64,000 nt of DNA from Hordeum vulgare subsp. vulgare (lineage: Eukaryota > Streptophyta > Magnoliopsida > Poales > Poaceae): assembly GCF_904849725.1 (NCBI RefSeq), contig NC_058521.1:345386638-345450637 (forward strand), given 5' to 3'. A program made the position numbers and the translations under genes. Shown piece after piece: positions 23,800 through 35,278 of this stretch. The notes under the pieces were generated by a model that made no database searches, was not told the origin of the DNA, and saw only the letters and a list, made by a program, of their open reading frames with translations. Positions within the stretch are counted from its first letter, which is position 1. The number at the start of each line of letters is the position of its first letter.

Positions 23800-24298
23800 G
23801 CCCCACCCGGAAGTGGTAACAACCCTATGTATCGAGCCCTAAGGCTGATGTTTTCTTATGGGGGTGCAAAAGATTACAAAGTGTTGAACCCTTGAGCTGG
23901 AGCCTGGGAGTGGCGTATATCGTTGCTTCCATGACCGGCCGACCTTCATTACAAGGTGATTAATGCTAATAAACAGGGAAGTTACTAGAAACGATAACTT
24001 TAACTCTCGGCGTTACTGGTAACGTGAGTCTTCACCGCACTTCATGCGATGGATTAAGTCCATAGCTGTTGCAGTCTCTTCGGTGCATTCTCCTTGCTGT
24101 AGTCCGAGTGCGAAGATGCATCCGACTAGCGCAAGGTGATCGGAGTGATTCCAGGAAGGCCGAGTGATGGTTGCTGAACCGAGGGAGGTTGAGCCTACCA
24201 AGTGACTTTAAGGACACCGATGTCCGTAAGGGGTCCTAGGTAGTCCTAGGGAAGCAAGTTCGTAGGCCTACCCCTAATGTACAACCCCATCAATTAGC
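23800..24298. other. Unassigned non-coding stretch
   Basis: No homology to other parts of the window that I can see and no convincing ORF (24013-24217 minus ORFs are short). It ends where LARD-core homology begins at 24299. It may belong to the same unit as the 23209-23799 ORF. Confidence 0.3.
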
Positions 24299-26547
24299 AA
24301 GATCTATCCTCAAAATATTCTTTCCAAAGTTTGTTGCATTCGTCCTAAGTTCTCTTTGCTTTCCCCACCCTCTCGCCCTTTTCGTTCAACGGTTAAATTA
24401 TCATCAAAGTGCCTTTCTTTTCATTGCGGCTTCCGCTATCATTATTTTCCGTGATTCATTCGGAAGGTGCTCAAGTGCTAATTTCATTATTCTTCATTCT
24501 TGTTTTTTTCCTGGTGGATTTGATTCAACCTCTCGGTGGTCATCATTCTTTTCCAGAGTTCTCAACATATCTCAAAAGATTCGTGTTTCCATTAAAATCC
24601 TTTCAAATTATTATGAGGCTCTCACCTCGTCAAGTTTCTAAATTGTATCACTGGAATCTCCCTTTCTAAGCAATAAATCAATAGTATTTTCTTTTAGTGA
24701 GAACATAACCCATAGGTTCTTCTCCAGGATCCTACCTAGCCTTTCTAATTTTTTCCAGAGATGTCTTCAAGTTCTTTGCAAATGTAACGTAATATATTAA
24801 TTCCACGAGCCATATTTCTCCTCCAAGATTGCTTTCAAATTAATTTCATCGTTGGCTCAACCTTTTTTTGTTGTTGTGGAGTATCTCGGTGATTTATGGT
24901 GCTGTTTATCAACATTGTTCTCTGTGTTAAAGACCGAAGAAGATTTATCCTAAATATTTGTCGTTCTTTTGGAGATTTGTCTTCTTAGCTTGATGTTATT
25001 CTTTCAAATTGTTTTTGATGAGGAGAAATTCCTTCCATATCAATCCAGAGTATTTCAGAGTTATTTTAGTTCTCGATCCTCCGAAGGCCATCATTTTAGA
25101 AGAATTCTTCGTTCTCAGCTTTCAGCTTCCGTTCTTAAATTATTCTCGATTGTTGTTTGTTCATTCATATCTCAATTATTTTGGTGGTTCATTCAAGTTT
25201 TTCTGCTATGTGGATCTTGATATCTTCATTCATATGTATTCCCATTCATTCGTAGTATCCTCATTCAGTAGCACATTCTTATCGGTGTTCCGTTGAAGAC
25301 CTCTTTAAATTTGGATATTTCTCTCCAATCTTTTCGAGAAGAATAAGTGATATGCCAAATCTATTGCATGTCATCAGTTTAACTTGATGAAGGATAAGCA
25401 TAACATAATTCTTATTCTTGTTTCCTTGAGATGATTTTAAAGCTTCTTCCGGAGTTGTTCATGATATAAAATTCTCGACTTTAAGTTGTTCATCTTTTTT
25501 TCCGGAGTTCCAAGTTTTATCAAGTGTCTCGACGTGAAGCTCCATCTAAATATTTGCAAGGCTTCAATCTTGTTCTTTTGAAACAACTAATTCTTTTTCA
25601 ATCATCCTTCATTCCAGAGTGCTTTCTGAGGGTTGTTCATGGTGGTTCGCTAAGGATGTAACTCTTTCTCAAAATATTCTTCAACATTCTTAGGTTAGTA
25701 CATCATGTATTGTTTATATTGCATTCCAAAGTGCAAATATTTCTCCATTTTATTTTGAGGTGAAGTTATAGTATTCTTGATTCATGAGGAGTCTCGACGA
25801 GAATTTATCAAGAGTGACATAATTAAACCCATCATTTTTTCCTTGGAGTTATCTTGGATTGGATTTCACCAAAAGAGTTTCCTAAGGATTGTTGCCATCA
25901 TGGTGCTTATCACTTATACAAGTCCTCAATCTATCCTCTTGGTGAAAGGAGTTTTGCATCTCTTGTTGCTCCCAATCAATCAATTGTTTTGCATTAGTGG
26001 TAGGTTATTACCTCATAATTTCGAGATGTTTTCCACAAGCCAACATCAAGCCTTTTCTTTTCGTTGTTGATTTCCAACAACTTCGTTCAATCCTTCTTGT
26101 AAGGATGCTTTTCAAATTAAATTATGGTGCAAGTTGTCGTTTTATTATCCGTTCTTTTATTTCTGGCTCTTATTGTTATGTTCTGAAGGCATCGAGATGT
26201 TGCTCTCTTTGACACATCATCTCATTTTATTAAGATCATGTTCTTTTGCTTGTTCATCCATTTAACTAGAGTGGAGTGCCCTCTTTTCAAGTTTATTTCA
26301 TCTTACAAGTTTTTCCTCTCTTTTCAACCGAAGTGATGTCTGAATTTTTACTTTCTTGTTCCTTGCCTACCTCATTCCAACCACAGTTGTTTAAAATCTT
26401 TGTTGCCCTTGTGTTCTTTCATCTTGTTGCACAAGCTTCTATGGTTTCAATCGTTTGTCAAAGAAGCAAGTAAATTTAACCTCTTCATTTCTTTTCCTCT
26501 TCTCATTCAACATCTCTAGTCGAGATCTCTTGTAAGTGGGGGCGAGT
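24299..26547 (+). mobile_element. LARD internal domain fragment (second LARD copy)
   Basis: A T-rich, non-coding region colinear with 52543-54872 of the intact LARD. Matching words include tccccaccctc at 24363, aggccatcatttt and cgttctcagctttcagctt at 25087-25130, and gatgaaggataagcataaca at 25388. It ends in a purine tract AGTGGGGGCGAGT (26535-26547) before the LTR. The first 1.1 kb of the core is missing. The ORFs here are random Phe/Leu/Ser-rich reads. Divergence is clearly greater than between the intact LARD's own LTRs, so this is an older copy or a different subfamily. Confidence 0.75.
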
Positions 26548-26831
26548 TATAATAGCCTGACACTGATGTGATAGATGCATTCTAGTTATTTCGAGTGTCA
26601 TCGGGTGATTTATTTGTTTGCTGCATTCATCATCACATCATTCATATTGCATCGACACCGTGTCGCCTTAATTTTTCAAAGACTTGCATCCATCATGGTT
26701 ACCGATTCTTCCTATCCTCATTATTGTCTGTTTTGATACCAAACACACATGCAAGTTCATAAAAATATTGTTTTATAAGTGAGAATAAAACGTTCTCGGA
26801 ATGGGTTGAAAGTTGGCATGTGGTCCTAATA
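26548..26831 (+). repeat. Start of the second LARD's 3' LTR, truncated
   Basis: TATAATAGCCTGACACTG aligns with TGTGACAGCCCGATGCCG at the intact LARD LTR start. The parallel continues through the tgcattcatcatcacatcatt and gaaagttggcatgtggtcctaat stretches. It stops at 26831, where a different LTR-like sequence starting TGTGAAAGC begins. Confidence 0.65.
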
Positions 26832-27228
26832 TGTGAAAGCACAACTTCTCCCTAAGGTGGTTTTGGTAATTAATAATAACATATGTGTCATTGATCTAAT
26901 GATTCCATCTAGTATACTTCAAGAAAAGTTCAATGATGCATTGGCTAAGGATGGCGAGGAGAACCCCTAGATGGAAGGAATATCTATTGACAACAAGCTT
27001 GAAGACTATATTTTATATTATGTGAGAAATCACTTTTGAGTCCATAGGAAAGCCAATACTATTAAAACGGGATGAGGTGATTATGATGATATGGATGCTC
27101 AAGTGCTTAGAGATAACCACAAAAAATACTCATGAAATTCTCCCACAAATATTCTGTCAAAATGCACAAAGTCCAAAATTCAGTGCCACCAACTTTATTG
27201 ATTCGACCCTACTGAGTTTCACTTGAGA
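26832..27228 (+). repeat. LTR fragment of another family, left part
   Basis: Starts TGTGAAAGCACAACTTCTCC and contains tggttttggtaatta, recalling the start of the 14988 solo LTR family (TGTTAGAGCATA...tggtttctgtaattg) but strongly diverged. It was split by the Athila element at 27229-27233 and probably continues at 36728-36985. It has no coding content. Confidence 0.4.
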
Positions 27229-27233
27229 CATAT
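27229..27233. repeat. Target-site duplication CATAT, left copy
   Basis: Identical to 36723-36727 and directly before the left LTR of the non-autonomous Athila element. Confidence 0.8.
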
Positions 27234-28612
27234 TTATACGTCTCCATCGTATCTACTTCTCCAAACTATTTTGCCCTTGTTTTAGACTCATATCAGCAGA
27301 ATTGCCATGGTGTTGTTTTTGTGCAGAAATAAAAGTTCTTGGAACGTCGTGAAAATTTACGGAGAATATTTCTGGAAAATATTAAAAATACCTCCGCAAA
27401 GATCCACCGGAGGGGACGGGCCAGTGGGCCACAAGCCCTGTAGTAGCCGCCCTCCTGGTGGCGACTACCAATCTTGTGGGGCCCACGTGGCTCTGCCACC
27501 CCCAATTCCAGCGCTATTTATTCCCTTTCGTCCCGGAAAAATCAAGAGAGAAGATTTCATCGCGTTTGGGATACGGAGGCGCCGCCACATCCTGTTCTTC
27601 ATCTGGAGGGCAGATCTGGAGTCCGTTTTGGGCTCCAAAGAGGGGAAATCATCGCCATCATCATCATCAACCTTCTTCCCTCTCCAATTCCATGAAGCTC
27701 TATTCGTAGGCTTGCTGGGCGGTGATGAGTAGGAGATCTATCCTGTAATCGAGTTAGTTTTGACTGGGATTGATCCCTAATATCCACTATGTTCTGAGAT
27801 TGATGTTGCTACTACTTTGCCATGCTTAATGCTTGTCACTAGAGCCCGAGTGCCATGATTTTAGATTTGAAATTATTATGTTGTCACCAATATATGTGTG
27901 TTTTAGATCCGATCTTGCAAGTTGTAGTTACCTACTATGTGTTATGATCCGGCAACCCCGGAGTGACAATAACCGGAACAACTTCCGGTGATGACCATAG
28001 TTTGAGGAGTTCATGTGTTCACCAAGTGCTAATGTGTTGTTCCAGTTCTTTATTAAAAGGATAACCTTAATATCCCGTAGTATCCATTTGGACCCCGCTG
28101 CCACGGGAGGGATGGACAATAGATGTCATGCAAGTTCTTTTCCCTAAGCACGTATGTCTCCACACGGAATGCATGCCTACATCACATTGACGAACGGGAG
28201 GTAGCCACATATCTCTCCGTGTTATAACTGTTGCATGATGAATGTCATCCGACGAATCGCCGACCCATTGCCTACAAGTTTATCCCACCGTTGCCATTAT
28301 ACTACTTTGCTGTTGATACTTTGCTTGCAGAAACTAATCTTTCAGGTGTGGTTGAATCTGACGCATTCAACTGCTAATACTTGAGAATATTCTTTCACCT
28401 CCCATCGCGCGAACCAACAAATTTGGGATGAACACTCTACGCTCGAAAACTTCGTCGATCCCACGCGCTGGTGGGCCATTGCAAGACAATTTCTAATTGT
28501 TGAGCAATTGGGAGCAGCTCTTTTCTGCCTCCGTTGCCGTGGAGGCATCAAGTCAGGAATAGTTGCACGTCAACAACATTTTTCTAGCACCAGTTGCCAG
28601 GGTCTGCTAACA
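27234..28612 (+). repeat. Left LTR of the non-autonomous Athila element
   Basis: 1379 bp, ending ...CTGCTAACA. Its first bases are TTATACGTC where the right LTR has TGATACGTC, so the terminal G is mutated. It lacks roughly 40-60 bp present in the right LTR (after 35333). It contains the GC-rich hairpin at 27424-27486 and a TATA-like ctatttatt near 27512. The ORFs at 27307-27732 are LTR-internal chance frames. Confidence 0.85.
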
Positions 28613-28621
28613 GCATTTTTC

Positions 28622-28639
28622 TGGCGCCGTTGCCGGGGA
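28622..28639 (+). promoter_or_regulatory. Primer binding site, tRNA-Asp
   Basis: TGGCGCCGTTGCCGGGGA is complementary to the 3' end of plant tRNA-Asp (established for Athila-type elements). It lies 9 bases after the LTR end. A degenerate copy (tagcaccagttgccaggg) lies within the LTR end at about 28585-28602. Confidence 0.9.
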
Positions 28640-28692
28640 GGGATTGCTATATTCTTTGAGTAACTTGGGATTTATATCTACTGATCACTATT

Positions 28693-31529
28693 AAGAATCT
28701 GAAAGATCCAAGAACCAAAGGTTTGCCCTCAACTACGAGGGGAGGTAAGGAACTGCCATCTAGCTCTGCACATGATTCACCTTCAGTTATCAGTAAGTTT
28801 GCGACACCACCTCCTGCTAGAAATCTTGATATGTCGCCTGTGCTTGATAATGCTATGCCTGATACAGCTAGAGATGATATGCCTGATACTGCTAGAGATG
28901 CTATGCCTGATACTGCTAGAGATCCTATGCCTGATACTTCTTTGCCTGATGATGCTAGAGATGCTATTTTGCCTAATGATGCTATGCTTGATACTACTAG
29001 AGATACTACTTTGCCTGATATGCCACTAGGGGTATTCCTTGATGCTCATATTGCTAGAGTTACTGCCAATGCTCATGATGCTTCTGAAACTGCCGATACT
29101 ATTGAGATAGAACCTGCTTTTGCTCCTGCTAGATCTAGCTCTCCTAGATATGAATTGCCTGATATACCTGAGGGTTATGTTATGGAGGGAGAGATAGCTG
29201 AGGATTTTCTTGCGTGTAAGGATGCCTATGACGCCGAGAAATTACTTCTCAGGTGGAAGGAAAAATCTCTGAAAGCTAGGATGAAATATGACCCGAAGTT
29301 TTCCACTTCACCTATCTTTATCACCGATAAGGATTATGAATTCTCTGTCGACCCTGAGATAATCTCTCTAGTCGAATCTGATCCTTTCCATGGTTATGAG
29401 TCTCAGACGGTCGTAGCCCATCTTACCAAACTACACGATATAGCTACCCTTTTCACCAGTGAGGAGAAGATCCGCTACTACTATATCCTTAAGCTGTTTC
29501 CTTTCTCTCTAAAGGATTACGCTAAAGCCTGGTTCACTTCTCTTGCTCCTCTATGTGTGAGTAGTCCCCAGGATATGGTCTATTACTTCTGTGAGAAATA
29601 TTTCCCTGCCCATAAGAAGCAAGCTGCCTTGCAGGAAATATACAACTTTGCTCAACTCAAAGAAGAGAGTCTCCCACAAGCTTGGGGGAGGCTCATCCAG
29701 CTACAGAATGCTTTGCCTGATGACCCTCTTACGAAGAACGAGATACTTGATATCTTCTATAACGGACTCACCGATGCTTCTAGAGACCACCTAGATAGTT
29801 GTGCCAGTTGTGCTTTTAGGGAACGAACTGTAGAACAAGCTGAGATTCTACTGAATAACATCTTGATCAACGATAATGCTTGGACTATTCCCGAACCACC
29901 TCCTAAGCCAACTCCTAAGAAAAGAGGTACTCTATTCCTCAGTCCCGAAGATATGCAAGAAGCCAAGAAATCTATGTAAGAGAAAGGCATTAGATCTGAA
30001 GATGTCAAAAATCTACCACCTATCGAAGAGATCCATGGTCTTGATAACCCGATACAGGTAGTAGAAGTAAATTCTCTGCGTAGGTTTGATGAGAGTGATA
30101 TTCCTTTTGATAAACCTGCTAGCATATGCTTTGATGAATTTGACAACTTTGTTGCCAAAGAACAGAGTTTCAATGATTATGTTAGCAGACAATTGGAACA
30201 AAGTACTCGTATGCTTAGTCATTTAAGTGCTTGTGTAGACAGAAATGTCAATGATCTGAAGCTTCTGAGTAAACATGACTCTATCATTACTACTCAGGTA
30301 GAACAAGTACTTAAAGCTCAGAATGACTTGCTCAATGAATTAAATGAAAACTCTGTCAGAGCCATTACTAGAGGCGGTAAAATGACTCAGGAACCTTTCT
30401 ATCATGAAGGCCATCCTAAGAGAATTGATCAAGATTCTCAAGGAATTAATGCTGACACACCCACTCATCCTAAGAATAAGAAGAAGGATGATAGAAACCT
30501 ACATGTCAGTTCACCAAATACTGTCACACCTGAAGAACCAAATGATATTTCTGCGTCTGATGCAGAAACACAATCTGGTGATGAACATGAACCTGGTGAC
30601 AATATGGACAGCGATGTTCATAATAATGCTCAACCTAGCAATGATGAGGATGTGGAGATTGAACCTACGGTTAATCCTGATAACCACAACCTAAGAGATA
30701 CGATAAGAATGACTCCACTGCTAGGAAGCATGGTAAAGAAAGGGAGCCATGGGTTCAGAGACCTATGCCCTTTCCTCCTAAGCCATCCAAGAAAAAGGAT
30801 GCTGAGGATTTTGAGCGCTTCGTTGAAATGATCAGACCTGTCTTTCTGTAGATGCGGTTAATTGATATGCTCAAAATGTCTCCATATACCAAGTACATGA
30901 AAGATATCGTGACTAATAAACGGAAGATACCAGATCTTGAGATCTCCACCATGCTTGCCAACTACACTTTCAAAGGTGGAACTCCTAAGAAACTTGGTGA
31001 TCCCGGAGTGCCCACTATACCTTGCTCCATTAAAGGAAACTACGTAAGAACTGCCTTATGTGACCTTGGAGCCGGTGTTAGTGTTATGCCTCTCTCTCTT
31101 TATCTTAGACTTGAACTGGATAAGTTGACACCCACTGAAATTTCTCTGCAAATGGCCGACAAATCAACTTCTTTCCCTGTCGTCATTTGCGAGGATGCGC
31201 CTGTCGTGGTTGCTAACACCACTATCTTAACAGACTTTGTTATCTTGGATATTCCTGAGGACGATGCCATGGTTTTGATCCTCGGACGACCCTTTTTAAA
31301 CACTGCAGGGGCTGTTATAGATTGCAACAAAGGCAATGTCACTTTCCATGTCAACGGTAATGAGCATACAGTGCACTTTCCGAAGAAACGATATCAAGTA
31401 CATTGCATCAATGCTATCAAAAAAACTTCATCGATTCTTATTGGGAGCTTTGAATGCCCTATTCCTCATGTTAAGATGAAGTATGATTTGCTTGTTGGGG
31501 AGATACATATCCCCATTGAGGTGAGTTAG
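28693..31529 (+). pseudogene. gag-protease of the non-autonomous Athila element
   Basis: An open frame runs from before 28693 to TAA at 29977-29979 and continues in the same frame to 30831. No ATG is found upstream; the first in-frame ATG is near 28831, so the normal start codon seems lost. Residues about 40-95 hold MPDTARD-type tandem repeats. A retrotransposon gag domain follows (29360-29880, with FPFSLKDYAKAWF and LPQAWGRL). A frameshift near 30700-30720 and a TAG at 30849-30851 precede the protease, which has CDLGAGVSVMP at about 31059 and ILGRPFLNT near 31277. The frame ends at 31529. There is no zinc knuckle that I can see. The lesions make it non-functional, but they are few. Confidence 0.88.
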
Positions 31530-32311
31530 TGGCTATTCGACAATTTTCCGTTTCCTCTTGCGATTCGAAAAGGTTTTGTCATGAGGATTTGATCAACCCC
31601 ATTGACGGAGTTCTTTCAATGACCATGAAATGGATGAATCAAGGAGTCACATACCTCTGTTTTAAGCTTTCACTTTTTGCTGCCTAGAAGAAAAATGATA
31701 GATTTAGTTTAGTTTTTCTTGTTTTCTGTTTTAGCGTCCCGGAGAAAAATACCCCAAAATAAAAGTTCTCCGTTGGTCCTGAAAATCAAATATGACTTTT
31801 TCTGGAATTTTTGAAAATTACTGGGATTGAGAGCTGGCCTGGGGGCCACACCAGTGGGCCACAAGCCCTGTAGCCGCGACCTCCCCCTGGCGGCAGCTAC
31901 CAAGCTTGTGGGGACCACAGGGATCCCCTCCACTCATTCCAGCTCCCATCCTCTTTTCTACCTCCAGAAAAAATCGTTTCGCAGCTCAAACCCGTGTTCT
32001 TGCTCATTTGGCTGTGATTTTCGATCTCCTTGCTCAAAGCACCATTCTTCGAACCGTTTTGGGGAAATTACTCCTTGGTAAGTGACTCCTCCATTGGTCC
32101 AATTAGTTTTTTCTCTTGTGCTTTATCCTTCGCGTATTCTTGCTACCTTGGTGACCCTGTTCTTGAGCTTGAAATGTTGATTTTAGCTGGTCCCAAGTAG
32201 ATTTAGCGCGTGATACGGTCTCTAGGCACTAGTAGGAGTAGTTGCTACAAGGTGTGGTTGGTCTTCATTCACTTTTCTCTTGAACTTCAAAAATTTCAGC
32301 AAAAGGAAATT
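31530..32311 (+). other. Internal non-coding segment with hairpin upstream of ORF1
   Basis: Lies between the protease and ORF1. It contains a GC-rich hairpin at 31854-31918 very like the LTR hairpin, followed by cattccagctccc...ccagaaaaaatcg, which parallels the LTR sequence just downstream of its hairpin (aattccagcgct...cccggaaaaatcaag). It looks like a partial duplicate of the LTR promoter/leader placed ahead of ORF1. No ORF of note. Confidence 0.6.
31854..31918 (+). promoter_or_regulatory. GC-rich hairpin ahead of ORF1
   Basis: The arms gtgggccacaagc and gcttgtggggaccac pair, with inner tgtagccgc against gcggcagcta-type pairing and a cctccccct loop. The same motif occurs in both LTRs (27424-27486, 35510-35572). 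Possible promoter, leader or packaging structure; its function is not shown by the sequence. Confidence 0.6.
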
Positions 32312-33334
32312 ATGTTTAGGAGGAAGTTTCATGGTGGTTCCTCAAGTAAGAAGGGTCCCCGTCTTTCTATTCGGGAGCCCGATCCTTATCAACCAAGGGA
32401 CGCACCGGTATAACCATGTGAATGGCCTTTCGATGAGTTCATGATCGAAGGAGGCTTCAAGGATGAGTTTGATACACTTGTCCGCAATGCCGGGTTAGAA
32501 GAATTCCTCTCAGATAAATGTGAACAGTATGCTATGATCACTGCCTCTTTCGTGCGTAGATTTAAATTTGCAGTTGGCCGTGACTCATCCATACTGTTTG
32601 ATCTGTATGATAAATCCTACACCATGGATTTGGAGGATTTCAATAGGATTTACAAGATACCCAATGGGGGTAGTCTTAATGACCCTGCTAAGTCTTCGGT
32701 TAGAGATTTTGTCTCTAGTATAACTATTGGTGAAACTAGAGACATCACGCAAGCCACCATAGGAAGCATTCATTTCCCTGCCTTGCACTACTTTGCCCTC
32801 TTCATAGGTAGATGCATTAACGGCAAGGTTGCAGATTGTCACCTATGCGCGTCCGACCTTAGTATCCTTAAGAGCGCAGTAACAGGTGACGGGAGCTTCA
32901 ACATGGGAGCTATAATAGCAAGGAGGCTGAATAATAATGCCATTGATGGGGATTTATTTGGTGGAATTTATGCTACGCGCTTAGCAAATTTTCTTGGAGT
33001 ACCCATCCGTTCAGGAGACCCCCCTCTCCGTACAGCCTACCTTGATCATGTCGCTCTAACACGCTACCAGTTCCTTGAGAGGGATGATGAATCCCTCCTA
33101 TACCATTTGATATTTAACCAGCATCGTGTTTTCCATATTACCCTTCCTGCTCCTGCTCTCTTTGACTTTCAGGTAAAACGGAGATATTACATAACTAGAG
33201 GAGAGGCAGAGGAGTATGAGAGGGAGGCAAAGGCTGCTCATCTCCGTGAGGCAGCTATTCAGGCAGTGGCTGCAGCACTCCCGTGTAATACCCATTATGA
33301 TTTTGGGTTTCATCAGGACCATCCATGGGAGTAG
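32312..33334 (+). pseudogene. Athila ORF1-like protein, one internal stop
   Basis: ATG at 32312 (MFRRKFHGG) opens a frame with a TAA at 32411-32413. It continues in frame from 32441 through 33334 (297 codons from the first later ATG). The region with FDLYDKSYTMDLEDFNRIYKI is typical of the Athila ORF1 family (Pfam PF03078), whose function is unknown. The C-terminus is charged (EAEEYEREAKAAHLREAA) and may form a helix. It has no signal peptide or clear membrane segment, so it is not env-like. It is placed where other Athila elements carry their extra ORF. A single stop suggests recent loss of function. Confidence 0.7.
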
Positions 33335-35278
33335 ACCAAGCTAGGCCAAAAGCCTAAGCTTGGGGGAGTACGTGTTTGCACCAACTTTACATTCATGCTT
33401 ATGCTTTCACTTTGTTAGTCGGTGTTTACACTTTGCCACTGTATTATCCATGCTAGTTTATTTTAGTTTTCTTGTTTTCTTGTTTTGTGTCCTTTTGAGA
33501 AAACCCAAAAATATTTTGCTTTCTTCTTTTGCTTGTTGGGAACTTTCCTGTGTAAATAGTTCTCTTTTTCTTTGGGTCAAAGTAGAAGATATTGGTTACA
33601 ATGTTTAGTGGCTCTTGCATGCATACCTGTTTAGCTTTCAAAGAGCCATATTACTTTGTCTTCTCCTTTGTGTTTGTCTGCAGATTTCAGTTTAGTCCAA
33701 TGCACGAGCACTCTTATTATTGTTCACATCGTTCGATCGTGCAAGTGAAAGGCAATAATGATGATATATGATGAAGTGACTGAGACTGGAAAAGCTGGTA
33801 TGAACTCTATCTATTTTGTTTTTGTAAATATGACTAGCTTGTCATCCCAGATTCAGCTTTGTTGTGAGAGAAACATGTTTGCAATGACAACTTAGAGATC
33901 ATAGTTTCTGATGCCATGCTTATTTAGCTAGGAGCTTATAATGGTTTGTCTTGAATGCCAACATAGATTTTGAGATGACTATGATGTAGTATGATAGGAT
34001 GGTATTCTCCTTTGAATGATTCAAGTGGCTTGAGTTGGCACATGTTCATGCATGTAGTTGAAACAAAATCAACATAGCCTATATGATGTTCGTGTTCATG
34101 GTGATTTATATCCTGTTCATGCTTGCACTCAATGTTAGTCAAACTCATTGCATCTTGATGACTATTGTCGCTCTCTAGTTGGTTGCTTCCCAGTATTTTG
34201 CTAGCCTTCACTTGTACTAAGCGAAATACTGCTTGTGCATCCACTTCCATAAACCCAAAAGTTTTTCCATGAGAGTCCACCATACCTACCTATTTGCGGT
34301 ACCTACCTACCATTCCAAGTAAATTTGCATGTGCCATTCTCTAAACCTTCAAGAAATAATCTGTTTTGCATGTCCGAACCGCTCATGTGGTGATAGGGGG
34401 CTATTGGTATCTTCCATGTTAGGCGTGTTATCCTCGACATGTGTTTATTCACTGCCATTCACGAGAAAGGGGCCGGTTATTGGAATGCCCAGTTCCACGC
34501 TTAAATCGAAAAAATAACTGTAAAACAAGATCCCCCGGATTGATGTTAGTATGGACGGTAACTGAGGATTCGGCTCGCCGTGGAGTGTGATTGTTTGGTG
34601 GTGGGGGAGTTAAAACTTTACTTTTCTGTTTGGGAACCGCCTATAGCATGAGTAGCACGGAAGATATTGAGAACTCTTGGTCATTGCGTTGACAATGAAA
34701 GCATGCCACCCAAAATTATTATCGCTGTTTTCAAAGCTTGAGCTCTGGCACCTCTACAAATCAATGCTTCCCTCTGCGAAGGGCCTATCTATTTATTTTC
34801 CTGTTGATTCATCCTCCTCTTATATAAGCACCAATTAGAGAGCACCTCTGTCATTTTTATGCTTTGCTTTTGATTGAAATTGAGTATGACTATGACTGGA
34901 TTTTCGTTGCTATGAATTACAATGTTTAGTCAACCCTTGATCTCTGAAAGTGTTCTGCATTTATGTTTTGCGGTCTCAGAAAGAGCTACCGAGATACCAC
35001 CTATTCATATTGCTTCATGCTTGTTTTGATTGAATTGTTGGTATCTGAAACTCATTATTATTTGCTCGCTAGATGATTATGCCATTGATATTAGTTTACC
35101 GTGAGACCTATGTGTCACTTGCTTATGTGGTTAACTTGTGATCTTGCTGAAATTCTGGTTATGAGTTAGACATAGTTGCAACAACAAGATCAAACAGAGT
35201 TTGTCAAAGTTTTTGTTTCTCTTTCAATTTGTCAATTGAGTTGCTTGAGGACAAGCAATGTTTTAAGCTTGGGGGAGT
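33335..35278 (+). other. Non-coding 3' internal region of the non-autonomous Athila element
   Basis: About 1.9 kb of AT-rich DNA without conserved ORFs. A PPT-like aagcttgggggagt lies at 33357-33370 right after ORF1, and the true PPT of the same sequence lies at 35265-35278 before the right LTR. The text between (cttgaggacaagcaatg and similar) also occurs before the right LTR of the 39666 element (61257-61273), so the two elements share this part. Confidence 0.75.
35265..35278 (+). promoter_or_regulatory. Polypurine tract of the non-autonomous Athila element
   Basis: AAGCTTGGGGGAGT ends exactly where the right LTR starts with TGATACG. This is the usual plus-strand primer position. Confidence 0.8.
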
